A DNA stretch of 64,000 bases, taken from contig CAZXOK010000001.1 of NCBI GenBank assembly GCA_964642175.1, forward strand, positions 372,001-436,000, in the 5' to 3' direction. This stretch comes from JANQGG01 sp964642175 (GTDB taxonomy: Bacteria; Bacteroidota; Chlorobiia; Chlorobiales; Chloroherpetonaceae). The notes below the pieces were generated by a model. The model was given only the letters and a program-made list of their open reading frames with translations, was not told where the DNA came from and did not search any database. A program made the translations under genes and the position numbers. The stretch's first letter is position 1. Every line of letters starts with the position of its first letter. Shown here piece by piece: positions 8,249-18,028 of this stretch.

Positions 8249-9286
8249 ATGGCAAATATTGTTGTATGTGCAGACGGGACATGGAACCGTCCCGAGGAAG
8301 ATGTCGAAAAAGACTACCCTACCAATGTTCTAAAAGTTGCCAGAGCCATCAACCCCTATAATAATGAACTGACTCAACATGTTTTTTATGACTGGGGACT
8401 TGGCTCGTACCATAGCAGTTTAATAGCCGGTGCAACAGGATCCGGAATCCAAAAAAACATTCTGGACGGGTATCGATATATTGTTCAGAACTATAACGCT
8501 AACGATAAGATCTATTTGTTTGGTTTTAGTCGCGGAGCTTATACGGTAAGAGCATTAAGTGGACTGATCAATAATTGTGGTATTCTAAAAAGGGCTGAAG
8601 CCGGTCTCATTACTAAAGCCTGGAATATTTATAAAGACCCATCCCCAAAGTTTCACCCGAATGGTAAGGACGCGATTAGGTTCAGAAAAAACTATAGCCA
8701 TAACGCCAGGGATATCCATTTTATTGGTGTATGGGATACAGTTGGGGCCTTGGGCATCCCGTTCAGCCTTATGGGACTATTTGAGAGTCATGATGAGTTC
8801 TACGATGATAAAATGGGCCCAAATATCGCAATAGCCAGACATGCCTTAGCCATTGATGAGAAAAGAGAAGATTTTAAGCCGACCATTTGGACGCCCAGAC
8901 CTGGGGTTGATTTAAAGCAAGTATGGTTTTCTGGTGTTCATACTGATATTGGCGGTTCATATCCTCTCGATAAGAATTCTAACATCAGGGCCTCGGATAC
9001 CCCTCTGAAGTGGATGTTGGATGAAGCTGTAAATGCCGGATTGGATATTGAGCCTCATGTATGGACATCACTGACAGATGGTTCGAAAGGAAAACTGCAT
9101 AAATCCAGAAAACATATCTATAGATTTAAAAAACCGCTCCATAGAGAACTGGTTGTAAAAAACAAACCCACCAGGATTCATCCCAGCGTTAAAACCCGTT
9201 ACCTCGATGATAGTAATTATCGGCCTAAGGCATTAGAAAAACTAATTGAAACATATGGATGGGATAATCTTGATGTTGGTACATGA
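8249..9286 (+). CDS. DUF2235 alpha/beta-hydrolase (Tle1-like phospholipase family)
   Basis: A 345-residue protein of the DUF2235 family, which has an alpha/beta-hydrolase fold and includes the Tle1 phospholipase effectors of type VI secretion. The N-terminus VVCADGTWNRP is typical. The nucleophile elbow is LFGFSRGAYTVRAL (Ser in GFSRG). FIGVWDTVGALG probably supplies an acidic residue and VWFSGVHTDIGGSYP the aspartate/histidine region. There is no signal peptide, and no VgrG, PAAR or immunity gene is next to it, so a secreted-effector role has no local support. A GGAG ribosome site lies a few bases before the ATG. It stands alone between ispF and sprA. Substrate is unknown; lipid or ester hydrolysis is only a family-based guess. 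Confidence 0.82.
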   Translation: MANIVVCADGTWNRPEEDVEKDYPTNVLKVARAINPYNNELTQHVFYDWGLGSYHSSLIAGATGSGIQKNILDGYRYIVQNYNANDKIYLFGFSRGAYTVRALSGLINNCGILKRAEAGLITKAWNIYKDPSPKFHPNGKDAIRFRKNYSHNARDIHFIGVWDTVGALGIPFSLMGLFESHDEFYDDKMGPNIAIARHALAIDEKREDFKPTIWTPRPGVDLKQVWFSGVHTDIGGSYPLDKNSNIRASDTPLKWMLDEAVNAGLDIEPHVWTSLTDGSKGKLHKSRKHIYRFKKPLHRELVVKNKPTRIHPSVKTRYLDDSNYRPKALEKLIETYGWDNLDVGT

Positions 9287-9443
9287 TCACTATCTGAGGC
9301 AAAATTACTGGCTCTGGTGTGATGGTCGTTAAAAACGGACCGGTGCATCTACGGGTTCATTAAATTCAAACACGATCCCTTCCCAGTGTCATTGACTTGT
9401 TTGAAAGTAAACTTGTATATTCAACCCTGTTTTTATCCCGTTT

Positions 9444-9482
9444 ATGAAAAACCATGTCTCAACTGCCTCTTGTGAGGGTTGA
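9444..9482 (+). CDS. Possible 12-codon leader peptide overlapping the sprA start
   Basis: ATG 9444 opens a short reading frame (MKNHVSTASCEG) whose TGA at 9480-9482 overlaps the TTG start of sprA by two bases. The GAGGG at 9474-9478 sits inside this frame, directly against the TTG. Such an arrangement could couple translation of sprA to the leader, but it may be chance. There is no other evidence that it is made. Confidence 0.2.
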   Translation: MKNHVSTASCEG

Positions 9483-12400
9483 AAAAGCTTGTATCCTCTA
9501 TGAGGTCAAACAATCGGTATGCATCCTGTTTCTTCCCAAACACCACTAAATGGTGTTTTAAAGTTACTTTGGTTGCACTCTCGTTGGTTACAATGGCTCA
9601 GGCAGCTGATGCCAGGTCATTCTCTCATGATCCCCGAACAAACAACGATATATCATTTGCCCATACTGGAGGGTTCAGCACAGGGGCACTTCTGGCTGAG
9701 CACAATGGCTATTTGGCCGTACTTCATCCCAATCTGTTCAAACATCAGTTGCAGCTTAGATGGGAGATTTCGCCATTGCGGCCGAAGTATCTGTCTGACT
9801 CATTTCACTTTACATTACCAACTCTGTACTGGTGTGCACTTAACCAGGTCACCAAGCCCGAAAAGCCCGATACCCTGAATCTGTTGCCCAACTGGGGCAA
9901 CTCACCACAGGAGCCATTACAGCCTATCACGCAATTAGCAATGGACTCTGCCGGGTTAGCTACAATCAAGCAGGCAACCCCATATCAATTGAAACAGGAT
10001 TCTCTGAATCTCGCTCTTTCCGATACCTCGATATGGAAGGAGCAGCAACCGGTATTGCCGAGGCTTGAGCCAATTTTACCTGCCACAGAGCCCGGGTACT
10101 CACCGTTTTTTTTATCGCGCCGGCGCATTGAACGCAGCGTTACGCTTGATTCTTCGGGGTCAACTATCATCATTTCGGAATCTATAGATGGTTTGCCGTT
10201 TCGCCCCACCATTCAAATACCCCTGGAAACCTTTCAACGCCTGGCGTTGGAAAATACACTTAAAAAGAACTTTCAGACCCTGATGGATCAGGAAACCATG
10301 TTTCAGGAGGGCGATGCATTGGAGGAGGTGATTGGCAAGATCACCAAGCTTCAGATTGTGATTCCCGGTGCCGAGGATTCTTTTTTTTCTACCTTGTTCG
10401 GCCCGCCTACCGTCAGCCTGCAGATCACGGGAAATATCGATATCAACGCGTCTTACTCAATTGAAGAGAACCAGAACCCAACCCTGATTGCCACCAACAC
10501 CAACGTGCGTCAGGATCCCAATTTTGACCAGCAGGTACGTATGAACCTGACAGGTAAGATTGGCGACAAGCTCTCCATCCTGGCCGATTGGGATACCGAG
10601 CGGCCGTTTGAGTACGAAAATCAGCTTAAAATCCAGTACGAAGGTTACGAAGATGAGATTATCCAGTCCATAGAGGCCGGTAATGTTTCACTGCCTCTAA
10701 CCACAAGGCTTATTGGCAGCAGCCAGTCGCTTTTTGGTATTAAAACCCGTATGCAACTGGCCGGGCTGTCTTTAACGGCTATCGCCTCGCAGAAACGGGG
10801 TAAAAGCGAAACGCTTACGCTTTCGGGCGGCTCTGAGCAAAGCACCCTGTCCAGGCGCGCTTATGATTATGATTACGAGCGGCATTTTTTCCTGAGTAAT
10901 TTTTTTGTCACTAACTGGGATCAGGCGTTTAGTCGGAACGAGCCACTCATCACGATTCCAATTGACGCGCAGGGCCGACAGCTCAGCCGAATTGATCTCT
11001 GGATCTCCGAGCAAACAACCTCCCAGACCAGCGCCACCCGAAATGCCGTGGCTCTTCTGAACCTTGGTGACAGGCGTTACACCGAGGGGCTCTTGGAAAC
11101 AGGATTTCCGTTTCCCGACACCTTGTATTATGCCTCAGACCTGGATCCCAACGACCCGAATTTCCCGAACCAAAGCGCCCAGCGATTGCAGGAGTACCGC
11201 GATCCCGATTTTAACCTGGAAGGGGACGGCAAGGAAATCGTGGTTGGTAATTTCCGCCAGTTGGTGGAAGGCACCGATTACCTGCTGGATAAACGCCTCG
11301 GCTATATCACCATGCTCACTCAGCTCAATGATATCGATGCCCTGGCCGCCTCCGTGGAGTTTGCTACATCGGGTATAGAGCCGGTTAAGATTGGTGATTT
11401 TGTACTGGATAATCCCGACACCGACCAACGCCTGATCCTCAAACTCATTAAACCGCCGTATTTAAGCAGCGCCGATAGCGGCTCGTGGCTCTTGATGCTT
11501 AAGAACATATACAGTCTTGGGGCTCGGAATATCCAGGAAGAAGGATTTGAACTGAACGTGCTTTACGAGCAGCCCGGCTCAACCCCCCCCGAAACACCGT
11601 ATCTGCCTACTTCACCCTCGATCACGGATCAGAGCGGGCAATTGCGCACCCTGAACAATATTTTGGGTATCGATCGCTTCGATGTATCCAACAATCCCTT
11701 ACCCGATAGCCGGTTTGATTTCATAAATGGCCTGACGATAGACCGCGAGCGGGGTTTGCTGATCTTTCCCTATCAACGCCCTTTTTCAGCCCAAATCAAA
11801 GATGCCGTGGATGGCGCCGGGGCCAGTATCGGCAGTTTTAACTATTCGGAAATCTATGATAATGAAAAATACGTGGCTGAGCGCTCGGGTGAAAAAAACC
11901 GTTATGTGATCAAGGTAAAATTCAAGAGCGAGTTTCAGACCACCTACAACCTGGGTTTTAACATTGTACCGGGGAGTGTCTCGATTACAACCAGTTCCGG
12001 AGCCTTAGTAGAAGGCTCAGACTATACCGTTGATTACCAATTGGGCACTGTAAATATTTTGCGACAGGATGTGCTTGGATCCGGGTCGGATATCAGCATT
12101 TCTTATGAACGCAACGAGCTTCTGACCATTGCTTCAAAAACCATTCTGGGAGCGCGTGCCGAATACGATATCAATCCTGATTTTAAAATTGGCAGCACTG
12201 TTTTGCAGTATAGCGAAGAGCCCCTTGCCGATAAAATCCGCGTGGGCGATGAACCCGTTTCAAACAGTATCTATGGCTTCGATATGCGCTACAAAACCAA
12301 GATGCGCTGGCTTTCAAAATTGGTGGATGCCATGCCGCTTATCAGCACTAAAACACCCTCGGAGTTCAGTATTGATGCCGAGTATGCCAAAGTGTTGCCC

Positions 12401-15400
12401 AGCCATGCCTCGGAGTTGGATACCGACCTGGATCCGAACGGCGTGAGCTACATAGATGATTTTGAAGGCACCAAACAGGTGATCTCGCTGGGCAGGGAGT
12501 TCAACAACTGGACGTTGGCCTCACCGCCACTTCTGGATGAGGGTGCCCCGGCTTCGGATCGGGCCACGCAGCGAGCGTTGCTTTCGTGGTATACCTACGA
12601 ACAGAACGATGAGCGAAACCCAAGCCTGGCCGAGGTGTTCCCCAAACGCCAGGGCGCGCGTGATGAGCAGACCCTGACCCCGCTCGTATTGGATTATTTC
12701 CCAAAACGCCGGGGCCCGTATAACTTTTCACTGGACTTAAAATCTTCGCTTTATCAGAATCCCGATAGCGCATGGGGTGGCATGATGCGCCTGTTGCCGC
12801 AGTACGCCCGCAAATTGGAGCAATCCAACGTGGAATTTATTGAGTTTTGGCTGAAAGTGACTCCAGAAAACGCTGCAGCTATGGACAGCGGGTATTTATA
12901 CATCGATCTGGGTAGCATCAGCGAGGATGTCCTGCCCAATGGTGAGCTGAATACCGAAGACGGTATGCCCACGAGTGCCCCGGATCTGGCCAACGAATCT
13001 ACACTCTATGGCCGGGACGAGTATGGGCGATATTTGAAAAGTTCGGTTACAGCGCTGAAAGTCAACCGGATTTTAAACCGAAATCCGGGCGATGCCACGC
13101 TTACGGAAGATATCGGATTAGATGGCTTAAACGATCAGGACGAAGATCTGGAATTTATCGTCTTCAGATCATCGGTCGAGCAGCTTACATCCGATCCCGA
13201 ACTTTCTTCGGATCCGGAGATCAGTGCCGATCTGGCAGGTATTTTAAATGATCTCAGCGGTGATAATTACCTCTCACCCGAAAGCAACAGCTCGCTGTAC
13301 GATAAGAACAACGGTCCGCAGGGCAACTCTGAGCCCGGAACACGTGTAACCACCAACCTGCCCGATACAGAGGACTTGAACCAAAACAACACAGCGGATC
13401 GAAGCAATAATTTTTACCGATATAAAATCCCCATTGATGCCGCGCGGCTCAGTGATCCTGATGGCCCCAGCGGGTCTTTTGTGGTGGGTGGTGGTGTCAA
13501 TACCCCATCGGTTCAGCGAAACGGGGGATTTGTCCTGTTCAGGGTACCGTTAAAAGAATTCACCCAATCGTTTGGTTTGCCACCGGGTTTTAACAATATC
13601 ACATATGCCAGAATTTGGATCAGCGGTTTTGAAACCCGGCATAATTTCCAGTTTGCCTCTCTGGATTTCATCGGATCGCAGTGGTACAAGTTTCCCAGTG
13701 CCGATCCCGATACGCTGGTATCGATTTCAGCCATTAACCTCGAAGAAAACAGCTCGCAATATGCCCTGCCACCGGGCATTGAGCGTGCCCGCGACCAGAT
13801 CCGCGCCGATGAGAATATCCTGGCCAACGAGCAATCGCTGGTCTTGAATGGCAGGGATTTAACCACCTTTGAGCCACGCGCCGCTTCACGTGATTTTTCC
13901 TTTGGCAGCGCCTCGTTGAACCTGAATACTTACCAGCGGTTGAAAATGTTCATCCATGCCGAGTATGAGTCCAGTGATACCCTGATGGCGTTTTTGCGTT
14001 TTGGCGCCTCCGAAACCGACAACTACTACGAGTACCGTATTCCGGTTGTGGCTTCTCCACGCGATTACGAAGTACCTTCCAATACAAATTCCTCAGAGTA
14101 TGAACAGGCGCGCAGAATTCTCTGGCCGGAAGAAAATGTGATGGATATTGATCTTAAAGCCCTCTCGGCATATAAACTCAGCACACCGGATACCAACGGC
14201 TTTATCATCCGAACCATCGATGCCAAAAACCAGGTGGTTATTAAAGGTAATCCCTCGCTGGGCAACATCCGCTATTTTGTGCTGGGTATGATCAATCCCA
14301 ATCTCAACACCATAGATTCTGCCGAGGTGTGGTTCAACGAATTGCGGGTATCGGGATTTGATGAAGAGCCGGGTTGGGCAGCCCGCGCTAATGCCACCCT
14401 GAAACTGGCCGATTTTATTACACTCAGCGCAGCCGTTGAGCGCCAGACCGCCGATTTCCATCCTGTGGATGTTCGGCTTAATCCGCTTGCCAGCCAAAAC
14501 AATACGCAGAACTGGTCGGTAGCCTCCACGGTAAACATGCACAAATTCCTTCCGGCCGAGCATGGCTGGAAAATTCCCATCACGGTGGAGCATACCGAAA
14601 ACAGCTCCATTCCGAAATACAGCCCAAGGCAAACTGATATTGAACTGGATAAACAGATCGAGCGGGAAGTGGCCGATACGCTGGCCAGTGGCGCCACTCA
14701 GGCCGAAGCCGATAGTTACGAGCGGATGCTTCGCATGGAAGCCCAAACCCTCTCGGTGAGCAATCGGGTTAGCATACCCACCATCAATAAAGAAAAGCCG
14801 TCGGATTTCTGGCTCAGCCGTTACACCCTGGACCGCACCGCGCTGAATTTCAACTATAACAAAACCCGTTCGCGCTCGCCGGCCGAGACCTTTAACGAGT
14901 CCTGGAGCTGGCAGTCGGGTATTAATTACAACCTCACCCTGCCGGGCAATTCGTTTTATTTCGAGCCACTGGGCTTTTTGGGGGCTGTACCACTGCTGGA
15001 AATCTATAAAGATCTGAAGCTTTACTATTTGCCGCAATCCTACGCGCTGAATTTCAGCCTGAACCGGCAACGCGCCCAATCGCAACCACGAAACCAGGAG
15101 CCACTGCCATTCAGCAGCACATTTTCAACGAACCGCGGTGTGAATTTTAATTACAAGCTTACCGAAACCTTCGATGTTAAATATTCCTCGCAGCTTCTGT
15201 CCAGTCTGAACAATTACGTGGTCTCTGAACCCGACAGCGGCATCAAAATTGAGCGCACCAACTCTTCGGTGTTTAACCGGGTAGTGAAAGATATTTACAG
15301 GTTTGATCTGGGCAACGACCGGCAGTTTAACCAAACCATCGCCTTTGGCTGGCGACCAAAAATGCTCAAGGCACTGGACTGGATGAACTGGACATTCAGT

Positions 15401-16846
15401 TACAGCTCTCAGTACATCTGGACCAATCCCAATCCCGACCGCATTAACGAGCAGGGAAATAGCGCCCAGAACAACTCAAACTTGCGTATCCAGAGCAGTT
15501 TTAATGTGAAAGAGTTTTTCAGGAAAATCGGCCTGGAGCCTGAGTCTTCGCCGAGATACATGTCTGATAACACCATAAAAGGTAAATCTGCCTCCGACAC
15601 ATCCGGCAGCTCGCCCGATATAGTTGCAATTGCGCTTGGCGGTATGGAGGTATTTGCCGGTTCGCTCACAAAATTTGATCAGTTTTCATTTGGTTTCAAC
15701 CAGAGTAACACGCTTAGAAATGCCGGCCTTGCCGGTGGCCCGGGATGGTTCAATTTTATTCCTGTAGGTGGTAGAGATAGCCTGCGCTCTCCTTCACTGG
15801 GGTACCAACTTGGATTAAGCTCCGATATCGGCTCGCGCGTGCTGGCCCCATTGCAGTTTACCGACCAGTTTAACCAGTCCAACTCAGTATCGATGAGCAC
15901 CAACTGGACACCGCTCACCAACCTGAAAATTAACTTCTCCTGGCAAACCAGTTGGAGCTTTGGCAAACAAAGCGTTATCGACAGCACCGGCCAGGTGTCC
16001 CAGATCACCCGAAACGGGTCGCTTACCCGAAGCACCATTGCGCTTTCGCGTGCAGTGGATGATTTCCGAAATAACCTTGTGATTAACGATACCCTCTCGA
16101 CCAGTAACCGGCTGGAAGTGGCACGAATTTTTGAAGAGAGTTTCGAACCCAGCGGCGTGGGCCGATTTATCGGGCGCACATTGGGTTTGGGTGATGTGGC
16201 CACAGAACTTATTCCCCTGCCAAACTGGCGCATCAGCCTGACCGGCCTGGAAAAACTCCCGGGCTTTAAGGCCGTGGCCAAATCCGTAAGCCTGGAGCAT
16301 GCCTACACCGGTACTTATACTTCGTCTTACACCCATCCGCCAAGCGACAGTGTGCGCCAAATCCAGGCCTCGGCTATTACCGAGCAGCTCTCGCCGCTGG
16401 TAGGGTTGAACATTAACTGGAAAATTGGGATCACTTCGTCGTTTAATTTCAACAAGAGCCGCGATATCAGTTTAAACCCGGGCAATAATACCATCTCACA
16501 AACCACCAGCAACCAGTTCAGCGCCACGGTCAATTACCAGACCCGAGGGTTCAGTCTGCCGCTGATCGGGGGCCGGTTAAGCAACAGCCTGAATTTTGCC
16601 TTTACCTTTGCTATTGCCGATGAAGAGCAACAAACCTTTGTGTTCGATAGCTCCCAGGAACTCCCGGCCAGCGGCCTGACTCGCATCAGCATGGAACCAC
16701 GGGTGAGTTACGATCTGAGCAACCGCGTAAATGCCAGCTTCTTCTGGCGCTACAACCAAACCAAGCCGAAAGACTCAGGCAGCAACATCTACGAAACCAC
16801 CAAGCAGGAGATCGGTTTTAACTTCCGGGTGTCGATCGGGGGGTAA
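9479..16846 (+). CDS. sprA: SprA, outer-membrane translocon of the type IX secretion system
   Basis: SprA (Sov) is the very large outer-membrane barrel through which type IX cargo proteins leave the cell. At 2455 residues the length fits the family. After a hydrophobic signal (TLVALSLVTMAQAADA, residues about 30-45) the protein has the conserved SprA block around residues 340-460, with NLTGKIGDKLSILADWD and GNVSLPLTTRLIGSSQ. The rest is rich in amphipathic beta-strands, ending in an aromatic strand (EIGFNFRVSIGG) typical of barrel proteins. The frame opens at TTG 9479; ATG 9500 (eighth codon) is a reasonable alternative, and neither has a well-spaced ribosome site. No other type IX genes lie nearby, but two cargo genes at 44793-46830 and 50088-53018 carry the matching sorting domain. 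Confidence 0.93.
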   Translation: MKKLVSSMRSNNRYASCFFPNTTKWCFKVTLVALSLVTMAQAADARSFSHDPRTNNDISFAHTGGFSTGALLAEHNGYLAVLHPNLFKHQLQLRWEISPLRPKYLSDSFHFTLPTLYWCALNQVTKPEKPDTLNLLPNWGNSPQEPLQPITQLAMDSAGLATIKQATPYQLKQDSLNLALSDTSIWKEQQPVLPRLEPILPATEPGYSPFFLSRRRIERSVTLDSSGSTIIISESIDGLPFRPTIQIPLETFQRLALENTLKKNFQTLMDQETMFQEGDALEEVIGKITKLQIVIPGAEDSFFSTLFGPPTVSLQITGNIDINASYSIEENQNPTLIATNTNVRQDPNFDQQVRMNLTGKIGDKLSILADWDTERPFEYENQLKIQYEGYEDEIIQSIEAGNVSLPLTTRLIGSSQSLFGIKTRMQLAGLSLTAIASQKRGKSETLTLSGGSEQSTLSRRAYDYDYERHFFLSNFFVTNWDQAFSRNEPLITIPIDAQGRQLSRIDLWISEQTTSQTSATRNAVALLNLGDRRYTEGLLETGFPFPDTLYYASDLDPNDPNFPNQSAQRLQEYRDPDFNLEGDGKEIVVGNFRQLVEGTDYLLDKRLGYITMLTQLNDIDALAASVEFATSGIEPVKIGDFVLDNPDTDQRLILKLIKPPYLSSADSGSWLLMLKNIYSLGARNIQEEGFELNVLYEQPGSTPPETPYLPTSPSITDQSGQLRTLNNILGIDRFDVSNNPLPDSRFDFINGLTIDRERGLLIFPYQRPFSAQIKDAVDGAGASIGSFNYSEIYDNEKYVAERSGEKNRYVIKVKFKSEFQTTYNLGFNIVPGSVSITTSSGALVEGSDYTVDYQLGTVNILRQDVLGSGSDISISYERNELLTIASKTILGARAEYDINPDFKIGSTVLQYSEEPLADKIRVGDEPVSNSIYGFDMRYKTKMRWLSKLVDAMPLISTKTPSEFSIDAEYAKVLPSHASELDTDLDPNGVSYIDDFEGTKQVISLGREFNNWTLASPPLLDEGAPASDRATQRALLSWYTYEQNDERNPSLAEVFPKRQGARDEQTLTPLVLDYFPKRRGPYNFSLDLKSSLYQNPDSAWGGMMRLLPQYARKLEQSNVEFIEFWLKVTPENAAAMDSGYLYIDLGSISEDVLPNGELNTEDGMPTSAPDLANESTLYGRDEYGRYLKSSVTALKVNRILNRNPGDATLTEDIGLDGLNDQDEDLEFIVFRSSVEQLTSDPELSSDPEISADLAGILNDLSGDNYLSPESNSSLYDKNNGPQGNSEPGTRVTTNLPDTEDLNQNNTADRSNNFYRYKIPIDAARLSDPDGPSGSFVVGGGVNTPSVQRNGGFVLFRVPLKEFTQSFGLPPGFNNITYARIWISGFETRHNFQFASLDFIGSQWYKFPSADPDTLVSISAINLEENSSQYALPPGIERARDQIRADENILANEQSLVLNGRDLTTFEPRAASRDFSFGSASLNLNTYQRLKMFIHAEYESSDTLMAFLRFGASETDNYYEYRIPVVASPRDYEVPSNTNSSEYEQARRILWPEENVMDIDLKALSAYKLSTPDTNGFIIRTIDAKNQVVIKGNPSLGNIRYFVLGMINPNLNTIDSAEVWFNELRVSGFDEEPGWAARANATLKLADFITLSAAVERQTADFHPVDVRLNPLASQNNTQNWSVASTVNMHKFLPAEHGWKIPITVEHTENSSIPKYSPRQTDIELDKQIEREVADTLASGATQAEADSYERMLRMEAQTLSVSNRVSIPTINKEKPSDFWLSRYTLDRTALNFNYNKTRSRSPAETFNESWSWQSGINYNLTLPGNSFYFEPLGFLGAVPLLEIYKDLKLYYLPQSYALNFSLNRQRAQSQPRNQEPLPFSSTFSTNRGVNFNYKLTETFDVKYSSQLLSSLNNYVVSEPDSGIKIERTNSSVFNRVVKDIYRFDLGNDRQFNQTIAFGWRPKMLKALDWMNWTFSYSSQYIWTNPNPDRINEQGNSAQNNSNLRIQSSFNVKEFFRKIGLEPESSPRYMSDNTIKGKSASDTSGSSPDIVAIALGGMEVFAGSLTKFDQFSFGFNQSNTLRNAGLAGGPGWFNFIPVGGRDSLRSPSLGYQLGLSSDIGSRVLAPLQFTDQFNQSNSVSMSTNWTPLTNLKINFSWQTSWSFGKQSVIDSTGQVSQITRNGSLTRSTIALSRAVDDFRNNLVINDTLSTSNRLEVARIFEESFEPSGVGRFIGRTLGLGDVATELIPLPNWRISLTGLEKLPGFKAVAKSVSLEHAYTGTYTSSYTHPPSDSVRQIQASAITEQLSPLVGLNINWKIGITSSFNFNKSRDISLNPGNNTISQTTSNQFSATVNYQTRGFSLPLIGGRLSNSLNFAFTFAIADEEQQTFVFDSSQELPASGLTRISMEPRVSYDLSNRVNASFFWRYNQTKPKDSGSNIYETTKQEIGFNFRVSIGG

Positions 16847-17125
16847 GGCAAGTTAGCGTTGATTAAAAGTTTAGAGATCGCAGGGTATGATACCATAACG
16901 TGGAAACGAAGGTGGTTTTCTCATAAAATTTTTGGGGATCAGATGGAACAGCAATGACAAAAGAACGTCTCTATACCAACAAAACTGTGGGAATTACCTT
17001 CCAATTTATAATGTTGAATAATCAATTTGATGTATTTGAAAATTTTTCAAATGAGGCTAAAATAAATCAACGTATTTTACTGAGCTAAATGTTGATAATT
17101 CAGACATCAGGTATAATTTGAAATA

Positions 17126-17595
17126 ATGCAAACAGATAAAGCCAACAGCAGCATTCATGAACCCGGGCATGATCTTCATTCGAAACATGAAGATCCCACT
17201 ATTAGATATCTACATCGTATTATTCGGGTTGCAGTAAAAATTCTGGCAGTTCTGATGGTGATGGTGATAGTATGGGGTATTGGTGATGTGATCTATGTGT
17301 TGTATCTGAGGCTCACTCAACCGCCGATTATGCTGCTTCAAATAAATGATATTCTGGCTACTTTCGGGGCTTTTTTAGCTGTATTAATTGCAATAGAAAT
17401 TTTTGTAAATATCAGTATGTATCTTAGCACCAATGTTATACCAGTTAGACTTGTTATAGCAACAGCACTGATGGCGATTGCGCGAAAAGTCATCATTTTT
17501 GATTTTGAAGTAGTAACACCACCTTTCCTCTACGTACTGCAGCAGTAGTAATGGCATTGGGAGTAACTTATTGGTTAATAACAAAACGCGACTAG
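17126..17595 (+). pseudogene. PsiE-like membrane protein with a frameshift near its end
   Basis: A small membrane protein of the phosphate-starvation-inducible PsiE-like family: an acidic and histidine-rich N-terminus, then about four membrane segments (for example ILAVLMVMVIVWGIGDVIY and ILATFGAFLAVLIAIEIFV) and the motif LVIATALMAIARKVIIFDF. The frame open from 17126 stops at 17546-17548, before the last helix. The expected ending is present in the other frame: from 17533 it reads RTAAVVMALGVTYWLITKRD and stops at 17593-17595. Inserting one base near 17533 joins the two. So the gene has lost one base, or the sequence has an error there. If translated as is, the last helix is replaced by a few residues (YVLQQ). 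Confidence 0.72.
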
Positions 17596-17743
17596 CCATG
17601 CAATTGATTTGTGTGAAAAGTCTCAATGCCTGTATGTTTTTCCTAAAACAACTATGCTCTCTTAGGGATAGTAGGCTTCACATAGATGTATCCCTGTTCT
17701 GGGAATAGACTCTTTAGTACTCTCCGAAGACTGCACCGTACCC

Positions 17744-17878
17744 ATGCCCGAGCATACGCTCGATCTAAGCACTGACCACAATTTTTCTGAGGAGCATTGG
17801 CATGAAGCAACTCGTTTTGTAGCAGAGCGCCGGGCTAAAGGCTTTTATTTCGAGATCATTCTTTCAGATATCCCCTGA
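17744..17878 (+). CDS. Possible small ORF or gene remnant, 44 codons
   Basis: ATG 17744 opens a frame with a protein-like composition (EEHWHEATRFVAERRAKG, then FYFEIILSDIP). The frame continues upstream without a stop for about 19 codons, so this could be the tail of a decayed gene. No ribosome site precedes the ATG. I do not recognise the family. It lies just downstream of the frameshifted PsiE-like gene. Confidence 0.25.
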   Translation: MPEHTLDLSTDHNFSEEHWHEATRFVAERRAKGFYFEIILSDIP

Positions 17879-17984
17879 TTTCACACACCATTTTGTTTTG
17901 CAGGTAAAATCATTTTTTTACAAACCGAGGTAACAACTTTCGCATTTGGGAGATATTTTAAGAATGCGATTAATTAAGTAACCT

Positions 17985-17992
17985 TATATTTG
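17985..17992 (+). promoter_or_regulatory. Candidate Bacteroidota-type -7 box before the DsrE-like gene
   Basis: TATATTTG matches the TAnnTTTG -7 consensus known from Bacteroidota and lies 37 bases before the ATG at 18029. No clear TTG -33 box is seen at the expected distance, so the call is tentative. Confidence 0.35.
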
Positions 17993-18028
17993 TTGTTCGG
18001 AACATTAAAAACCACAAAGGAGACCGAC

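Larger units (their letters stand above)
17596..18028. other. 433-base intergenic stretch with a possible orphan ORF
   Basis: No recognised gene. It holds a 44-codon ORF (17744-17878, listed separately) and, at its right end, a candidate promoter before the DsrE-like gene. No tRNA, hairpin terminator or repeat was seen. Confidence 0.5.

Noticed and set aside
8249..9286. DUF2235 gene as a type VI secretion effector
   Set aside because: No VgrG, PAAR, Hcp or immunity gene is nearby; the family also has many stand-alone hydrolases.
14093..15085. Long 330-codon minus-strand frame inside sprA
   Set aside because: It is antisense to the conserved sprA frame, has no recognisable domain or ribosome site, and its composition mirrors sprA codon bias.
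17596..18028. tRNA or small RNA in the gap after the PsiE-like gene
   Set aside because: No cloverleaf, T-loop GTTCRANNC or CCA end was found and no terminator hairpin was seen.
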